From positions 124,001-188,000 of the forward strand of contig CACZBW010000004.1 in assembly GCA_902779575.1 (NCBI GenBank): a stretch of 64,000 nt of DNA, written 5' to 3'. Shown one piece after another: positions 33,200 through 41,744 of the stretch (position 1 is its first letter; each line of letters begins with the position of its first letter). This stretch comes from an uncultured Lachnospiraceae bacterium (GTDB lineage Bacteria > Bacillota > Clostridia > Lachnospirales > Lachnospiraceae). The position numbers and the translations under genes are program-made. The notes under the pieces were generated by a model. That model was not told the origin of the DNA and made no database searches. It saw nothing but the letters and a program-made list of their open reading frames with translations.

Positions 33200-34735
33200 A
33201 TGGAGGAAACAGTTTTGAAATCTTTCCCGTCTTTGCAATCTGCAAAAAAGCGCATCATTATACAGGTTACAGCCCTGGGCGCCGGTCTGCTGATATTGGG
33301 ATTTGCCCTGTGGCTTTCAGGCCACAGACGTTTTTTTTTGGACCTGCCTCTGGGAGAGACTGTTAAAGGCCTGAAGAATTCTGATGTCGTGATTGACTGG
33401 GAAGAAGAAGAGATTCCCGTAGAATCCTATGAAGTCCGCTATATTATGACGATGCAGAAAAGCCTGACCGTGATCAGTATCTCCATGCTGCCCGAAAAGG
33501 CGGGAGAGTACAGAATGACGGTGAAGGATACGCATGGACAGTTTCTGGCGGGAGATCTGATCGAGATCGGGCGGTTTCAGTCCGCGTTTTCCTGGGAGAC
33601 CGGAAGTTTCACGGGGAGCGAATTCATCCTGTTTTTTGTGCTGCTTTTTGTGACAGGGGTATTTATTATTATGCTGACAGGCTTCCTGAAATTGAGAGGT
33701 CCCCTGGAAAACTCCAACGAAGCGATTTTTACCTGCGGCGTCATGATATTTTCCGGGCTCTTTCTGTGCTTTGCGTTTCCCTATTATTACAGGCATCTTT
33801 CCAACCAGTACTCGTATCCGGTCTGGCTGCTTGTGCTGGATTTTGCCCAGGCCGGAAAAAAGTTTTTCGCCGCTTCCCGCCCCGGTCTTTTTCTGTTCAG
33901 CCTCTCGCTGATTGTCAGCAATATCGCGCTTCTGCGGCATGAAAGCCCTCGTTTTCAGAACCTGCTGGGCATCCTGCTGGGACTGATTCTGACCGGAGCC
34001 GGGGCCGGGACATATGCGGCGTCCAGATTATTGTATCGTTACGATCTTTCTTACGACGCGATGAGGGCCGTCACGATGACAAGAAATACGGTCGGTCTTG
34101 CATTTACCTACGTGGAATGTATTCTGCTCGGTACGATCATCTGCGGACTGAGAGCCGCAAAGCATGTCCCGGCCCCGGACCGCGACTATATTTTGATTCT
34201 TGGCTGCTGTTTCAGAAAGGACGGGACGCTTACGCCGCTTTTAAAAGCGAGGGTCGATAAAGCGCTTGATTTCTGGCGGATGCAGAAGGAGAAAACAGGA
34301 AAGGCGGCTTTCATCATCCCTTCCGGCGGGCAGGGCAGGAATGAGTCCATGCCCGAAGCAAAGGCGATGAGCAATTATATAGCTGGAACGGATATCCCCA
34401 GTGAGTATGTGCTTCCGGAAGATCAGTCCGTGAATACTTTTCAGAATATGCAGTTCAGCAAAGATATCATAGACGGAAAGAATCCTGACTCATCCGCTGC
34501 AAAGGTCTGTTATGTGACGACAAATTATCATGTGCTCAGAAGCGGTATTTTGGCCAACAAGGTTAAGCTTTCGGCGGAGGGACTCGGGGCGAAAACAAAA
34601 TGGTGGTTCTGGCCGAACGCTTTTGTCAGGGAATGCGCAGCCTTCTTCTCGAACAGGAATATGATGATTCTTTATCTGTCCATTCTGCTTGCCGCCGCGG
34701 TTATTACCCTGCAGGTGACCAGCGTCATGTATTAA
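33200..34735 (+). CDS. YdcF/ElyC-like (DUF218) membrane protein with extended N-terminal domain
   Basis: A 511-residue membrane protein. Helix 1 (about 20-40) is followed by an extracytoplasmic beta-rich domain (about 45-135), then at least five helices (about 140-165, 178-200, 213-228, 236-290, 300-320), a cytoplasmic or extracellular DUF218 domain (about 330-480) and a final helix. The DUF218 motifs are YILILGCCFRKDGTLTPLLK, FIIPSGGQGRNE, EAKAM and YVTTNYHVLRS. Members such as ElyC affect lipid-carrier and envelope metabolism. The start is uncertain: ATG 33200 lies within a GGAGGA site that is perfectly spaced for a TTG start at 33215; the difference is five residues. An extended -10 TGCTATAGT lies at 33164-33172. 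Confidence 0.85.
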   Translation: MEETVLKSFPSLQSAKKRIIIQVTALGAGLLILGFALWLSGHRRFFLDLPLGETVKGLKNSDVVIDWEEEEIPVESYEVRYIMTMQKSLTVISISMLPEKAGEYRMTVKDTHGQFLAGDLIEIGRFQSAFSWETGSFTGSEFILFFVLLFVTGVFIIMLTGFLKLRGPLENSNEAIFTCGVMIFSGLFLCFAFPYYYRHLSNQYSYPVWLLVLDFAQAGKKFFAASRPGLFLFSLSLIVSNIALLRHESPRFQNLLGILLGLILTGAGAGTYAASRLLYRYDLSYDAMRAVTMTRNTVGLAFTYVECILLGTIICGLRAAKHVPAPDRDYILILGCCFRKDGTLTPLLKARVDKALDFWRMQKEKTGKAAFIIPSGGQGRNESMPEAKAMSNYIAGTDIPSEYVLPEDQSVNTFQNMQFSKDIIDGKNPDSSAAKVCYVTTNYHVLRSGILANKVKLSAEGLGAKTKWWFWPNAFVRECAAFFSNRNMMILYLSILLAAAVITLQVTSVMY

Positions 34736-34795
34736 TTCAGGAGCAGGTATAAAGGGGATCCGTATGTGTGGTGAAAAATGAAAGGAGAAAAGAAC

Positions 34796-35707
34796 ATGCT
34801 GAAAACAGAACGCCTGATTCTGCGCCGCTGGGAGGACAGCGATGCAGAGAGTTTATTTGAATATGCCGCGGATCCGGATGTCGGCCCGATTGCGGGATGG
34901 CCGCCCCATCAGAGTATTGAGGAGAGCCGGGATGTGATAAAGAACGTCTTTAACGGCAAAGAAGCATATGCCATCTGCCTGAAGACAGATGACAGGGCCA
35001 TCGGAGCGATTGAACTGAAGCTGAACGGTCATACGGACCTGACTGACCGGGACGATGAGTGCGAACTGGGTTACTGGCTCGGAAAGCCGTTCTGGGGGCA
35101 GGGCATCATGCCGGAAGCGGTAAAAGAAATCCTCCGTCACGCCTTTGAAAAGATCGGCATGACGAAGGTCTGGGCAGGTTATTATGAAGGCAATATAAAA
35201 TCGAAACGGGTGCAGGAGAAGTCCGGATTCCGTTATCAGTGGAAGTCAGAAGGAGTCGATGTTCCCCTGATGCATGAGAAACGGACGGGTCATGTGAGCA
35301 GCATGACAAAAGATCAGTGGCAGTGGGACAGACTGTATGAGGCGGCGAAGGGAGTATTGAATCCCCGGACGATATCCGCTTATGTGACCGCGGGGGAAGT
35401 GTCCGCCGCTGTTCTGTCTTCTTCCGGAAAGATCTATACGGGCGTCTGTATCGATACCTGCTCCACGCTTGGCATATGCGCGGAGCGGAATGCCATTTTC
35501 AATATGATTACGAACGGCGAGCAGGAAATCCGCAAGGTGCTGTGTATTCCGCCGGTCAGGGGGAAAGGAGCCCCCTGCGGAGCCTGCCGGGAACTGATGG
35601 TACAGCTGATGCCGGATCAGTACAAATCCATTGAGATCATGCTGGATTATGAGAGCGAAAAGATCATGACGCTCGGGGAACTGACGCCGGAGTGGTGGAT
35701 TGGATAG
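34796..35707 (+). CDS. Fusion of GNAT acetyltransferase and cytidine deaminase-like domains
   Basis: A 303-residue two-domain enzyme. Residues 1-165 are a RimJ/RimL-type GNAT domain: LKTERLILRRWEDSDAESLF at the start, ECELGYWLGKPFWGQGIMPE and the acetyl-CoA loop. Residues 175-303 are a zinc deaminase domain: CAE at 228-230 and PCGAC at 260-264 supply the zinc ligands Cys228, Cys261 and Cys264 and the catalytic Glu230. The spacing and TAGEVSAAVLSSSGKIYTGV resemble blasticidin-S/cytidine deaminases. Both active sites look intact. It may modify one nucleoside-like or aminoglycoside-like compound twice. AAAGGAG precedes the ATG at 34796. The stop directly abuts a decayed GH3 gene on the other strand. 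Confidence 0.85.
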   Translation: MLKTERLILRRWEDSDAESLFEYAADPDVGPIAGWPPHQSIEESRDVIKNVFNGKEAYAICLKTDDRAIGAIELKLNGHTDLTDRDDECELGYWLGKPFWGQGIMPEAVKEILRHAFEKIGMTKVWAGYYEGNIKSKRVQEKSGFRYQWKSEGVDVPLMHEKRTGHVSSMTKDQWQWDRLYEAAKGVLNPRTISAYVTAGEVSAAVLSSSGKIYTGVCIDTCSTLGICAERNAIFNMITNGEQEIRKVLCIPPVRGKGAPCGACRELMVQLMPDQYKSIEIMLDYESEKIMTLGELTPEWWIG

Positions 35708-35940
35708 TTCCTCTCTCATACAGCGTTTCTTCTGTAAAAGTGTAATCTCCGCCCATCTTCGGAATGTTAACGGGAAGAATGCCGCTGAAAGAATACGCTC
35801 CGAATGCTCCGCAAAGGGCCGCCGGAATATTCACGGAAGAGGCATTCTTTCCCTCCGGAAGCGCCGGCATCGGAGACGAGCTGTAGGACAGAAGAACCGC
35901 GTCGGCTTCTTCATAGCGGGCCGCATCATACGGAAGGCAT
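35708..35940 (-). pseudogene. C-terminal remnant of a glycoside hydrolase family 3 gene
   Basis: Read on the minus strand, about 76 residues match the end of GH3 enzymes (N-acetylglucosaminidase or glucosidase type): LPYDAARYEEADAVLLSYSS, NIPAALCGAFGAYSFSG, then LPVNIPK and TLYERG at the normal C-terminus. There is no start, and the remaining ~500 residues are absent. It lies exactly between the stop of the GNAT-deaminase gene and the ribosome binding site of the next GNAT gene, so the neighbours replaced the rest of it. Confidence 0.6.
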
Positions 35941-35975
35941 GGAGTATTGCCTGGCAGTGAGAAGGGGGGCAACGA

Positions 35976-36512
35976 ATGGTTTTGGAAACGAAAAGACTGC
36001 TGCTTCGGGAAATGAAAGCGGATGATTTTCAGGCGCTCTTTCTGGTGCTCGGCGACCCTGAAACCATGTGGCATTATCCTTTCACCTTCGATGGGCAGCA
36101 CGTCAGGGACTGGATCGAAAGGAACATGAACCGCTATCGGAAGGACGGCTTCGGGCTTTGGGCTGTCTGCCTGAAGGAAAGCGGTGAGCTGATCGGCGAC
36201 TGCGGGCTGACATTGCAGAATATACACGGAGAAATGCTGCCGGAGATCGGCTATCATATCCGCTGCGACTGCCAGCGAAAGGGGTATGCCAGTGAGGCAG
36301 CTGAGGGCGTCCGCAACTGGGCATTCCGAAACACGGCTTATCCAACTCTGTATTCCTACTGTAAATACACCAATGTCCCTTCCATAAAAACAGCAGAATC
36401 CATCGGGATGCGCTTTGTATGCGAATATCCGGATGAAACAAATGGAACGACCCATGTGTCGGCGATTTCAAGGGAAGAATGGCTGAATGAAATCACAGGC
36501 GGAAAAGTCTGA
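35976..36512 (+). CDS. GNAT-family N-acetyltransferase (RimJ/RimL type)
   Basis: Acetyltransferase of 178 residues. It starts MVLETKRLLLREMKADDFQA, the standard RimJ/RimL opening; LIGDCGLTLQ is the central strand, EIGYHIRCDCQRKGYASEAA the acetyl-CoA pyrophosphate loop (Q-x-x-G-x-A variant QRKGYA), and KTAESIGMRF the last motif. GAAGGGGGG precedes the ATG. Substrate unknown; could be a protein N-terminus, antibiotic or small amine. It follows another GNAT-containing gene but the two share only family-level motifs. Confidence 0.88.
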   Translation: MVLETKRLLLREMKADDFQALFLVLGDPETMWHYPFTFDGQHVRDWIERNMNRYRKDGFGLWAVCLKESGELIGDCGLTLQNIHGEMLPEIGYHIRCDCQRKGYASEAAEGVRNWAFRNTAYPTLYSYCKYTNVPSIKTAESIGMRFVCEYPDETNGTTHVSAISREEWLNEITGGKV

Positions 36513-36655
36513 AGAATGCGCCGGCCGGCTGTTCTAAATACCATCATAAAAAGGGGCTGGCGCAATTTGTGTTGGCATAACAGGCTTTGAGATTTATAAT
36601 GAGATCAGATGCGAAGACACCGCGGTTCAGAAGGATTGTAAGGAGGTGCCGGAGA

Positions 36656-37498
36656 ATGAAAAAAGTTCTTTTGAGAGCCAGCTGTATCGGCATTCTGCTG
36701 ATGCTTGCGTTTTGCAGTATCTGCCTGGCAAAAAACAGCAATATATTGGAAAAGATACAGGGACACTGGGTGGATGTGAACGGGGATACGGAGCTGGATA
36801 TAGATGACAGGGAGATCGTGATCAGTTTCGGCGAATGGAGCGAGACATATCCTTATAAACTGGAAGAAACAAGTTATTCAACAAGACTTGTCGGGACTCC
36901 TCCGGAAGGATTCGGCCTGCTGGGTGATATTGAGCTTCGCAGCGATGGCAGCCTGCAGTCATATGAGCAGATCCTGGACGCTGAGGGACACACCTACCGC
37001 TTTGTGAGGGAAGAGGATCTTGAAAAAGAGCTTGAGATTCAGGACCTCTCCGAAGATATGCCCAAAAGCATAGAATCGGACGATATTACTGACTTTTCGC
37101 TGGTTTTTGACCGCGGCTTCGGCTATGGACTCGGCGATGAATGGCCGATGGGATACTACAGCTGGCAGATAGAAAAAGAGGATGACAGTTATCATATGAG
37201 CTTCGATATTATGGGAAGCTCTTACATCGTGTACAGATGGGACGGAGAAGTGTCAGCGGAATATATCCGCGGATTGGCCGGAAAACTGGAAGAACTTGGC
37301 ATTCCGGAGCATAATGGATATCACATGAAAAATAACGTCTCCGATCCCGGTTATTATCTGTATGCGGAATATGCTTCCGATGAAAAGCTGGAGATACGTG
37401 CGGAAGGAACCCCGGCGGAAAAATGCGTGTTTGATCTGCCCGGTCTGCTGGAATATGCCGGAGAACTGTTCGGAGATGAACTGGAAGAAGCATACTGA
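36656..37498 (+). CDS. Secreted protein of unknown function
   Basis: I do not recognise a family. The 280-residue product has a signal peptide (MKKVLLRASCIGILLMLAFC; cleavage near CLA-K) and no later membrane helix. The mature part is acidic and divides into a beta-rich first half (about 40-140, beginning IQGHWVDVNGDTELDIDDRE, similar in style to lipocalin-like WxDxNG folds) and a second half (about 150-280) with paired YHMSFD and YHMKNN strands that may be an internal duplication. AAGGAGGTG precedes the ATG at 36656. The in-frame extension to 36587 is rejected because it is basic and lacks a ribosome binding site. Confidence 0.75.
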   Translation: MKKVLLRASCIGILLMLAFCSICLAKNSNILEKIQGHWVDVNGDTELDIDDREIVISFGEWSETYPYKLEETSYSTRLVGTPPEGFGLLGDIELRSDGSLQSYEQILDAEGHTYRFVREEDLEKELEIQDLSEDMPKSIESDDITDFSLVFDRGFGYGLGDEWPMGYYSWQIEKEDDSYHMSFDIMGSSYIVYRWDGEVSAEYIRGLAGKLEELGIPEHNGYHMKNNVSDPGYYLYAEYASDEKLEIRAEGTPAEKCVFDLPGLLEYAGELFGDELEEAY

Positions 37499-37698
37499 TC
37501 CGCATTGGTTTATGCGGAACGCAGAGCGGAGCTGAAGCCTTGCGCGGGTAATTTTCAGTTTTTTTCAGAATTTTTTAAATTTTGATCTGTGTTTTTCCTG
37601 TTTCTGATCGTATATATATGGAAGAGACAGAATATTAACAGAAGGAGGATGCTCTTCACGGCCTGTTGTCTGTTGTACGGAGCAGCGGAGAACCGCAA

Positions 37699-38202
37699 AT
37701 GGAGAAAAAAGGAATGGATATTTTGATGGAACAGACTGCTGAGGAAGATCTCAGCAAGGCAATTCAGGACTCGCCTGTATTTCAGAAGATTATGGAGCAG
37801 AAGCATCATTATACTACAAATGTGGGAGATCATTCGATCGCGGTCGAGCAGGAAGCGCTTAAGATGTGCGATGCGCTGGAAAAACTCGGTTTTCATACAG
37901 ACCGGAAATGTGTTTCGGTAGCCGCCATGTGCCATGACCTGGGTATGGTGGACAGAGATAAGCGTTACAGGAACAATTTCCATTGCTGGCAGGAGCATGC
38001 CGAGAATTCGGTGGAGGAGGCCAGGAAACTGATCCCCGATCTGGATGAAAAGACAGAGGACGCAATCCGCTGTCATATGTGGCCGCTTGCCCGGCATCTT
38101 CCTGCTTCGCCGGAAGGCTTTATCGTGATCGCCGCAGACAAATACGTTTCAACTGCGGACACCCTGAAGCAGCTGCTGAACAGAAAAAAGAAAAGGAGCT
38201 GA
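37699..38202 (+). CDS. HD-domain phosphohydrolase
   Basis: Metal-dependent phosphohydrolase of 167 residues. The HD signature is visible as NVGDHSIAVEQEAL followed by MCHDLGMVDRDKRY, and IRCHMWPLARHLP carries a later metal-ligand His. The family cleaves cyclic dinucleotides, (p)ppGpp, dNTPs or nucleosides; this short form resembles the YfbR/phosphohydrolase-type HD proteins often found near RNA or lipid genes. The likely start is the ATG at 37699 after GGAG; the TTG at 37666 is an alternative. A short acidic reading frame and a strong terminator follow. Confidence 0.85.
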   Translation: MEKKGMDILMEQTAEEDLSKAIQDSPVFQKIMEQKHHYTTNVGDHSIAVEQEALKMCDALEKLGFHTDRKCVSVAAMCHDLGMVDRDKRYRNNFHCWQEHAENSVEEARKLIPDLDEKTEDAIRCHMWPLARHLPASPEGFIVIAADKYVSTADTLKQLLNRKKKRS

Positions 38203-38321
38203 AGTCTTTTGCACGTGGATCTTCCGGTCTCCCTCCGTATATAGAACTGTGAAAAGAAATATAAGACGCCGCCGGGGCGGCGGAAATATAGAACAGTTTA
38301 TTAAATGAGGAGGATATACAG

Positions 38322-38387
38322 ATGCATATCGAATATGATGATTTTGGCTGGTATGAAGAGACGGAAGATCTGGATGTGGCGGAATGA
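38322..38387 (+). CDS. Possible 21-residue acidic small protein
   Basis: An ATG preceded by GAGGAGGATATACAG (near-ideal ribosome binding site, 7-base spacing) opens a 21-codon frame, MHIEYDDFGWYEETEDLDVA plus E, with nine acidic residues and no cysteine. A strong terminator starts 43 bases later, so it closes a transcription unit that probably begins with the HD-domain gene. It may be a real small protein or a translated leader of the downstream hairpin. No homolog is recognised. Confidence 0.4.
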   Translation: MHIEYDDFGWYEETEDLDVAE

Positions 38388-38429
38388 GCCGGCTTTCCGG
38401 AATCAAATTACTGCGGATTTTTATTTCTG

Positions 38430-38492
38430 ATGTCTGTCTTTTCCGAGAAACGATGAATGAGTTCTCTCAGAAGACAGACATTTATTTTATTT
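38430..38492 (+). terminator. Long-stem terminator before the thioredoxin-like gene
   Basis: ATGTCTGTCTT pairs with AAGACAGACAT, and an inner GAGAA/TTCTC extends the stem; TTATTTTATTT follows. It separates the HD/small-ORF unit from the gene at 38522. Confidence 0.85.
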
Positions 38493-38521
38493 CGGATACT
38501 TATTTTATGTGAGGTAGAGAT

Positions 38522-39556
38522 ATGAAAAAGCTTTCAGTTGTTTTGGTGATAGGAATAATGGCTGCTTCGATGGCTGCGGCGGCATACGCCAAAGATGAGC
38601 CGGCCGGTAAATTTGAGAAGATCGGGATCCATATGACTTTACCGGAAGAAATGTCCGAAGTGAAGGGCGTGTTCGATCCGGAATTTTACGGAGCCATCTC
38701 GGATGACCCTGAAATCTATTATATGGGTGTCGCCTATTTTGCCATGCCGCAGGAAAAACTCGAATATTACCAGAATCTGCCGGAAGAGGACTTTACGGAA
38801 GAAGTCAGTGAGGAAATCAGCGGCCTCCAGACCCTTATATGTGAGATCTTTGCCGTTCAGGGAGATTCCGGGGATTTTTATAAGCTGCTGGGCATGGAAG
38901 AAAATACAGAAGAGATCGGGCTTGAGGAGCTTGGAAAATCGGATGAATTTACCTTTTTCTGCATCCCGACAGACGGCGCGCAGTATCTGACGAATGCGGA
39001 TGATTCCTTTATTGAAGAATATCAGACGGTTTATGACATGACGATGAACGCACTCAGAAATGCTGCGTTTGAAGATCCGTCCACATCCTTTGCCGGGAAG
39101 ACAGCTGCTTTTAAGAGCACTGATCTGGACGGCAGGGAGGTCAGCAGCGACGAGCTGTTCTCCGCCAATGAGATTACCATGGTCAACTACTGGGCGACCT
39201 GGTGCGGCCCCTGCCTGGGTGAGCTGAAGGAACTTGCTGAGATTCACAGCCGGCTGCAGGAAAAGGGCTGCGGGATCGTGGGGATCCTGCAGGATACGGA
39301 GAGTGCGGAGGAAGCCAAAGGAATCCTGGAGGAGAACGGGACAAATTATCCGGTGGTCCTTCAGTCAGAGGATATGGAATTTACTGGTGATATAACCGCT
39401 CTGCCCGCAAGCTTCTTCGTGGACAGGGACGGCAATATCCTTTCCGGTCCCATCTACGGCGCCGCAGTCAACGAGTATGAACGCACAGTCGAAATGCTTC
39501 TGGGGAGCGGATCGGAAAGCGGGATGACGGAGACGGAAGCGGATGCCGGTAATTGA
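38522..39556 (+). CDS. Secreted TlpA-like thioredoxin-fold protein with an unknown N-terminal domain
   Basis: A 344-residue exported protein. A signal peptide (1-23, ending AAAYA) is followed by an acidic domain of unknown fold (about 25-185) and a TlpA/ResA-like thioredoxin domain (about 190-325). The active site is WCGPC at residues 227-231 (NYWATWCGPCLGELKEL); the cis-Pro loop appears as ALPASFFVDRDGN. Such proteins reduce or form disulfides outside the cell, including cytochrome c heme-site cysteines; NrfA in the window is a possible client, but it is 26 kb away. GTGAGG precedes the ATG. A small terminator follows the stop. Confidence 0.88.
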   Translation: MKKLSVVLVIGIMAASMAAAAYAKDEPAGKFEKIGIHMTLPEEMSEVKGVFDPEFYGAISDDPEIYYMGVAYFAMPQEKLEYYQNLPEEDFTEEVSEEISGLQTLICEIFAVQGDSGDFYKLLGMEENTEEIGLEELGKSDEFTFFCIPTDGAQYLTNADDSFIEEYQTVYDMTMNALRNAAFEDPSTSFAGKTAAFKSTDLDGREVSSDELFSANEITMVNYWATWCGPCLGELKELAEIHSRLQEKGCGIVGILQDTESAEEAKGILEENGTNYPVVLQSEDMEFTGDITALPASFFVDRDGNILSGPIYGAAVNEYERTVEMLLGSGSESGMTETEADAGN

Positions 39557-39558
39557 GA

Positions 39559-39580
39559 AAGCCTAAAGGCTTCTTCTTTC
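39559..39580 (+). terminator. Terminator after the TlpA-like gene
   Basis: AAGCC-TAAA-GGCTT followed by CTTCTTTC, starting 3 bases after the stop. A second hairpin, GTCCACAGC/GCTGTGGAC, lies at 39609-39638. Confidence 0.7.
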
Positions 39581-39694
39581 AGATTCGGAGATTCATAAGG
39601 TTTCTTTTGTCCACAGCTGCAAAGACGCGGCTGTGGACTATTTGATTCATACAGGACTGTTACGAGAAAAAAGCGGCAGGGGAAGCAAGGCGGT

Positions 39695-39970
39695 TCAGAT
39701 GCACCTGCCAAGATCCAGCATCCAGCTGGTACTGTTCAGGTTGTATTCCAGTCCGACCTTATGGACAGTATCGCCCCGGGTAATCTCACACTCATATTTA
39801 TAGAAAGGCGGACAGTCTGTATCAGCGCTGACCAGCCGGTCAATGTGATACGAGACGCCGTTATAACGGAAATAGAGCGGGAGCATCTTCCCGTCAGCGG
39901 AGAAAGAGATGATGACAGGGACATTCTTCAGGTTTCTGTTATATCTGGTTGGATCCGTTCCGTTATACAT
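39695..39970 (-). CDS. Small protein of unknown function
   Basis: A 91-residue product, MYNGTDPTRYNRNLKNVPVI onward, without signal peptide. It has alternating beta strands (VIISFSADGKMLPLYFRYNG, VGLEYNLNSTSWMLD) and three cysteines. The order suggests a single beta-barrel-like unit. The ATG at 39970 follows AAAGGAA. The longer in-frame version to 40048 is rejected because it lacks a ribosome binding site. The base composition and spacing look genic, but I cannot place it in a family. Confidence 0.65.
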   Translation of the reverse strand: MYNGTDPTRYNRNLKNVPVIISFSADGKMLPLYFRYNGVSYHIDRLVSADTDCPPFYKYECEITRGDTVHKVGLEYNLNSTSWMLDLGRCI

Positions 39971-40257
39971 ATCAGTTCCTTTCCGGGCAGCGGTTGCTTT
40001 AGTCAGTGACAGGCAGCCGCTGTTCTTTTTGTTTATTTTACAGAACATATGTTCGAATTGTCAAGATTCCATTTATCAGCGCTATTGAATTTCTGACCGG
40101 TTATGATACTATTTTACATGATGATTCCTGTATCAGGAGTCTGCATACACCGTGCGTGCAGGAGCGGCCGGCTTTTTACGAGGCATGCCTGAATGGGAAT
40201 CAGGCGGGACCGGGAAAGGACAGCCGGCTGCTGACAGAACAGGAGAAGGAATAAACA

Positions 40258-40731
40258 ATGAGAGCGGATGAACTGAAAAGGCAGTATGGTCTGGAAAAAC
40301 ATATTGAGGGAGGCTGGTTTGTGGAATATTATACCGCTCCTTTTAAAGCGGACGGCAGGCCGCTGGCAGGAAGTATTTATTTCCTGCTGGACAGGGGAGA
40401 GATCTCTCATTTCCATCAGATCGACTGTGATGAGATCTGGTATTATCACGAAGGCTGCGGAATGAAGATTACAGTTCTGACGGAAGCCGGAAAACAGGAG
40501 ATCCTGCTGGGACCTGATCCTGCTGCGGGGGAGAGAGCCGCGGCAGTCATTCCGAAGGGGGCTGCGTTTGCCGCGGAAAATCTGAGTGATGACGGCTTTA
40601 CCTTTGTCTCCTGCGTCACGACACCCGCGTTTGAATATGAGGGATTTCGTCTGCTGAATGCGGCAGAGATAAAAGAAAAGTACGGGGACATTGCTTCGGA
40701 AACGGAGTACCTGGCATATGAAGAAGGCTGA
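40258..40731 (+). CDS. DUF985 cupin-fold protein
   Basis: Small cupin (157 residues) of the YML079w-like DUF985 group. The opening GLEKHIEGGWFVEYY, then SIYFLLDRGEISHFHQIDCD (metal-site histidines HFH), YYHEGCGMKI and VIPKGAAFAAENL follow the family order. Relatives bind an unidentified small ligand and include proteins near nucleotide-sugar genes; no enzymatic role is established. GGAGAAGGAATA precedes the ATG. The next gene, CorA, begins 65 bases downstream. Confidence 0.88.
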   Translation: MRADELKRQYGLEKHIEGGWFVEYYTAPFKADGRPLAGSIYFLLDRGEISHFHQIDCDEIWYYHEGCGMKITVLTEAGKQEILLGPDPAAGERAAAVIPKGAAFAAENLSDDGFTFVSCVTTPAFEYEGFRLLNAAEIKEKYGDIASETEYLAYEEG

Positions 40732-40796
40732 CGGGAAAGATTCTGTCCTGAACCCGGAACAGACTCCGGATTCTGATGGACTAAGAGGATATCTGT

Positions 40797-41711
40797 ATGT
40801 ACTTTTTAATTGAGGACACGCTCAGAAAATGCGCCGCCAAAGAATGCCGCGGCGGAAAAAGCCAGTATGTGGCCGTCCTTTCGCCTGAGGAATGGCAGAA
40901 GGAGCGGGACTGTTTTGATATGGGCATTGATATGGATTTCGATATACTTGAAATCCATAACACAAAAGCGGAGGTCAACTATGATTCTGTCACCGGAACT
41001 TTTGCTCTGCCTGACAGAGAGGATATGTCGGCTGAGTACCGGAAGTTTGCATTCGCCCTTGACGAGAAGGGAATCGTTTTTATAGACGCCGGCGATAATG
41101 TCACAAAGATCATTGAAAAGATCATCCGGACAAAAAAATGGCGTCTGCCGAGTCTGGAACGGTTTATCTATGACTTTCTCGAACAGATTATTCACGGAGA
41201 CCTGATGCTCCTTGAAACATACGAGAACGAGCTTGACGTCATCAATAAAGAGATTGACAGCGGCAAAGACGCGGATCTTGAAAAGCTGAACGAGATCAGG
41301 GGATACCTGAGACATTTCAGAAGTCATTACGATCATCTCATAGATCTCGCGCAGGAGCTGGAGGAGAATGAAAACAATTTCTTTAAGACGGAGAACATCC
41401 GCTATTTCAAATTGTTTTCCAACAGAGTATCCAGGCTTTACGACATGGTGGTATCCCTTCTGGACTATACGCTGCAGATCCGTGACACCTACCAGTCGGG
41501 CTTGGATGTAAAACAGAACAATATTATGATGGTCCTCACCGTGGTCACCACGATTTTCATGCCGCTCACGCTTATCGCAGGCTGGTACGGGATGAACTTT
41601 AAATATATGCCCGAACTTGATTCCGTATTAGGCTATCCTGTGGTAATCATAGCAAGTATTCTGATTGCTGTGGCGGGCATCATTTTTTTCAAACTCAAAA
41701 AATGGCTTTGA
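40797..41711 (+). CDS. CorA-family Mg2+ transporter
   Basis: Divalent-cation channel of 304 residues, normal length. The long N-terminal cytoplasmic funnel (about 1-235) is acidic and helical, two helices lie near residues 240-262 and 275-296, and the pore signature WYGMNF (GMN motif) separates them. The following periplasmic loop, KYMPELDSV, has the Met-Pro-Glu-Leu motif. GAGGAT lies before the ATG. It probably imports Mg2+; other divalent ions (Co2+, Zn2+) are transported by some members. Confidence 0.92.
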   Translation: MYFLIEDTLRKCAAKECRGGKSQYVAVLSPEEWQKERDCFDMGIDMDFDILEIHNTKAEVNYDSVTGTFALPDREDMSAEYRKFAFALDEKGIVFIDAGDNVTKIIEKIIRTKKWRLPSLERFIYDFLEQIIHGDLMLLETYENELDVINKEIDSGKDADLEKLNEIRGYLRHFRSHYDHLIDLAQELEENENNFFKTENIRYFKLFSNRVSRLYDMVVSLLDYTLQIRDTYQSGLDVKQNNIMMVLTVVTTIFMPLTLIAGWYGMNFKYMPELDSVLGYPVVIIASILIAVAGIIFFKLKKWL

Positions 41712-41744
41712 GATGCCCGCCTGCAGTTAATCAGGAATGGGGGA

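Noticed and set aside
35664-36455. Minus-strand 263-codon frame over the GNAT gene
   Set aside because: Only its last part (35708-35940) has homology, to GH3; the rest is antisense to the GNAT gene.
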